DNA of 24,482 nt from a bacterium (lineage in GTDB: Bacteria; Zhuqueibacterota; QNDG01; JAFGCO01), in contig JAFGCO010000047.1 of assembly GCA_016932575.1 (NCBI GenBank), positions 1 through 24,482 of the forward strand, read 5' to 3'. Shown here one piece after another: positions 23,591-24,482 of the stretch. Under the pieces are notes generated by a model. That model was not told the origin of the DNA, ran no database searches, and saw nothing but the letters and a program-made list of their open reading frames with translations. Position numbers and translations under genes: made by a program. Every line of letters begins with the position of its first letter. Position 1 is the stretch's first letter.

Positions 23591-23862
23591 TACCCTGTTG
23601 GATGCAAATGAAGATTCCAAAAAAAAATGAGACTCCGGCAACACTCACCATTCCGATTTTTATCTTATGGATTTTGCTGTTTATGGTATTGGTCCTGATT
23701 TTGCCGGTCTGGCTGATCGCCTCTTTCATACTGATCCTCGCCGGTTACGGCTGGACCGGATTTCTCACTTTGGGTCTTTTGTGTCAGGTCTTCTGGACCC
23801 TGCAGGGCCTTGAAGTGGATGTAAAAACAAAAGATATCACAGTGTATTTCAAGTTAATCTGA
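23587..23862 (+). CDS. Small membrane protein in the DUF2089 unit
   Basis: 91 residues. The short cytoplasmic N-terminus is followed by two closely packed membrane spans (about 22-45 and 46-72: IFILWILLFMVLVLILPVWLI, FILILAGYGWTGFLTLGLL). A C-terminal beta-like tail (LEVDVKTKDITVYFKLI) comes last. Translation is coupled to the regulator by an ATGA overlap, with AAGGGGG upstream. I recognise no named family. Similar small membrane proteins accompany YvlB-like genes in other bacteria, where the set is linked to envelope stress. Confidence 0.8.
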   Translation: MIPCWMQMKIPKKNETPATLTIPIFILWILLFMVLVLILPVWLIASFILILAGYGWTGFLTLGLLCQVFWTLQGLEVDVKTKDITVYFKLI

Positions 23863-23873
23863 AGGAGTACAAC

Positions 23874-24287
23874 ATGAGCAATGAAAAAAAACGCATCCTT
23901 GAGATGTTATCGCAAAACAAAATCAATGTGGATGAGGCTGAACGGCTCCTGGCTGCCATTGAAGAGCCATCCGATGGCACCAATGCCAATCCTGAAAAGA
24001 AAATGCTGAAATACCTGCGCGTTCTGGTAGAGCCAATCGGTCCGGATTCAAAAGGCGACCGGGTGAATGTACGCATTCCCATGAATCTGATCCGGGCGGG
24101 GCTGAAATGGATCAGTCTGATTCCGAAAGAGGCCCGGGGCAAGGTCGAAAGCGCACTGAATGATAAAGGAATCGATATGGATTTCAAAAAGCTCAGGCCC
24201 GAAGATTTTGAAGAAATTCTTTTCAATCTGAATGACTTACAGGTCGAAGTGGACGGCGGGGAAAAAGTGCGGGTGTTCTGCGAATAA
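23874..24287 (+). CDS. SHOCT-like domain protein (YvlB N-terminal-like)
   Basis: 137 residues, soluble. The first 30 residues (KKRILEMLSQNKINVDEAERLLAAIE) are a SHOCT-like helical hairpin as found at the start of YvlB/LiaX-type proteins. About 47-90 has YLRVLVEPIG and VNVRIPMNLIRAGLKW, the beta/helix motif of the same family. The end (FNLNDLQVEVDGGEKVRVFCE) resembles the start of the beta-helical adhesin-like part that full-length YvlB carries, but that part is absent. GAAGGAG precedes the ATG; the gap from the membrane protein is 11 bases. Probable envelope-stress or regulatory partner of the DUF2089 protein. Confidence 0.82.
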   Translation: MSNEKKRILEMLSQNKINVDEAERLLAAIEEPSDGTNANPEKKMLKYLRVLVEPIGPDSKGDRVNVRIPMNLIRAGLKWISLIPKEARGKVESALNDKGIDMDFKKLRPEDFEEILFNLNDLQVEVDGGEKVRVFCE

Positions 24288-24308
24288 AAAATCAAATAAA
24301 GCCTTTGT

Positions 24309-24482
24309 ATGAAGCTGAAAATCAAAAAACGGTTCAGCACACTGCTCTATCCGATTACAGGCCTGGCGGCGCTTTTCTGGTTTTTATTTCGTGTTATCCC
24401 CAGACCGAGCAGGGCCGCTTATCCCTGTCAAAAAGTTGCCGCTCCTGCGGCCTCCGGTTTTTTAATCTGGCTGGCAGGATTA
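24309..24482 (+). CDS. Start of a DUF362-type membrane-anchored protein, 3'-partial
   Basis: 58 codons from ATG 24309 run off the window edge. The basic N-terminus (MKLKIKKRF) is followed by a membrane span (ITGLAALFWFLFRVIP), then RPSRAAYPCQKVAAPAASG and a second hydrophobic start (FLIWLAGL). The PxPSRAxYPCxxAA pattern is one I associate with the N-terminus of DUF362 proteins in FCB and related bacteria. It begins 21 bases after the SHOCT-like gene with no clear ribosome binding site, so it may belong to the same transcript. Confidence 0.65.
   Translation, partial: MKLKIKKRFSTLLYPITGLAALFWFLFRVIPRPSRAAYPCQKVAAPAASGFLIWLAGL

Overview
The window reads as a chromosomal segment of a Gram-negative bacterium of the FCB group, most like Calditrichota/KSB1-type lineages. 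Three things suggest this. Two secreted proteins end in a FlgD-like type IX secretion (T9SS) sorting domain with the NYPNPFNPxTTI signature. The first gene belongs to a tail-fibre-like surface protein family common in those genomes. The window also carries lipoproteins, an outer-membrane barrel and a GH3 enzyme typical of the group. The taxonomic call is inference. All convincing genes lie on the + strand. No tRNA, rRNA, CRISPR array, transposase or integrase was seen.

Region 1 (1-5565) is a secreted/surface region. A 5'-truncated repeat protein is followed by a small T9SS-sorted protein, two possible terminators, a short Cys-rich protein, and a large T9SS-sorted arylsulfotransferase-like protein. 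Degenerate copies of one intergenic repeat lie downstream of both T9SS cargo genes; the second copy carries a REP-like palindrome.

Region 2 (5566-8475) encodes a GH3 lipoprotein, a putative outer-membrane beta-barrel protein, and a possible 57-residue membrane peptide overlapping the end of the barrel gene.

Region 3 (8687-20247) is a tightly packed, co-directional run that could be one long transcript. It holds two TPM-domain membrane proteins without an adjacent lemA, a divergent short-chain dehydrogenase, a class II photolyase, a small TPR-like exported protein, and a carotenoid cluster. That cluster comprises a heterodimer-type lycopene cyclase, a CrtD-like desaturase, CrtI, CrtB, a PlsC-type acyltransferase, a GT2 glycosyltransferase and a CruF-like hydratase. 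Together these predict a monocyclic carotenoid whose open end is hydrated, desaturated, glycosylated and acylated (myxol- or salinixanthin-like). No geranylgeranyl diphosphate synthase, beta-ring hydroxylase or ketolase is present in the window. Photolyase plus carotenoids makes this a light-damage protection region.

Region 4 (20393-24482) begins with a large lipoprotein with carboxypeptidase-regulatory-like domains and ends that gene with a strong bidirectional terminator. It is followed by an AT-rich promoter whose -10 box lies inside a perfect 14-bp dyad. This promoter drives a three-gene unit: a DUF2089-type HTH regulator, a small membrane protein and a SHOCT-like (YvlB N-terminal-like) protein. 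The window ends inside a gene that looks like the start of a DUF362-type protein.

The most interesting observations are the self-contained promoter/operator of the DUF2089 unit and the helical motif shared by its first and third proteins. Next come the predicted acyl-glycosyl carotenoid pathway joined to photolyase, the unorthodox SDR active site, the near-identical 102-residue repeats, and the intergenic repeat tied to T9SS genes. I found no clearly new defence or mobile system.
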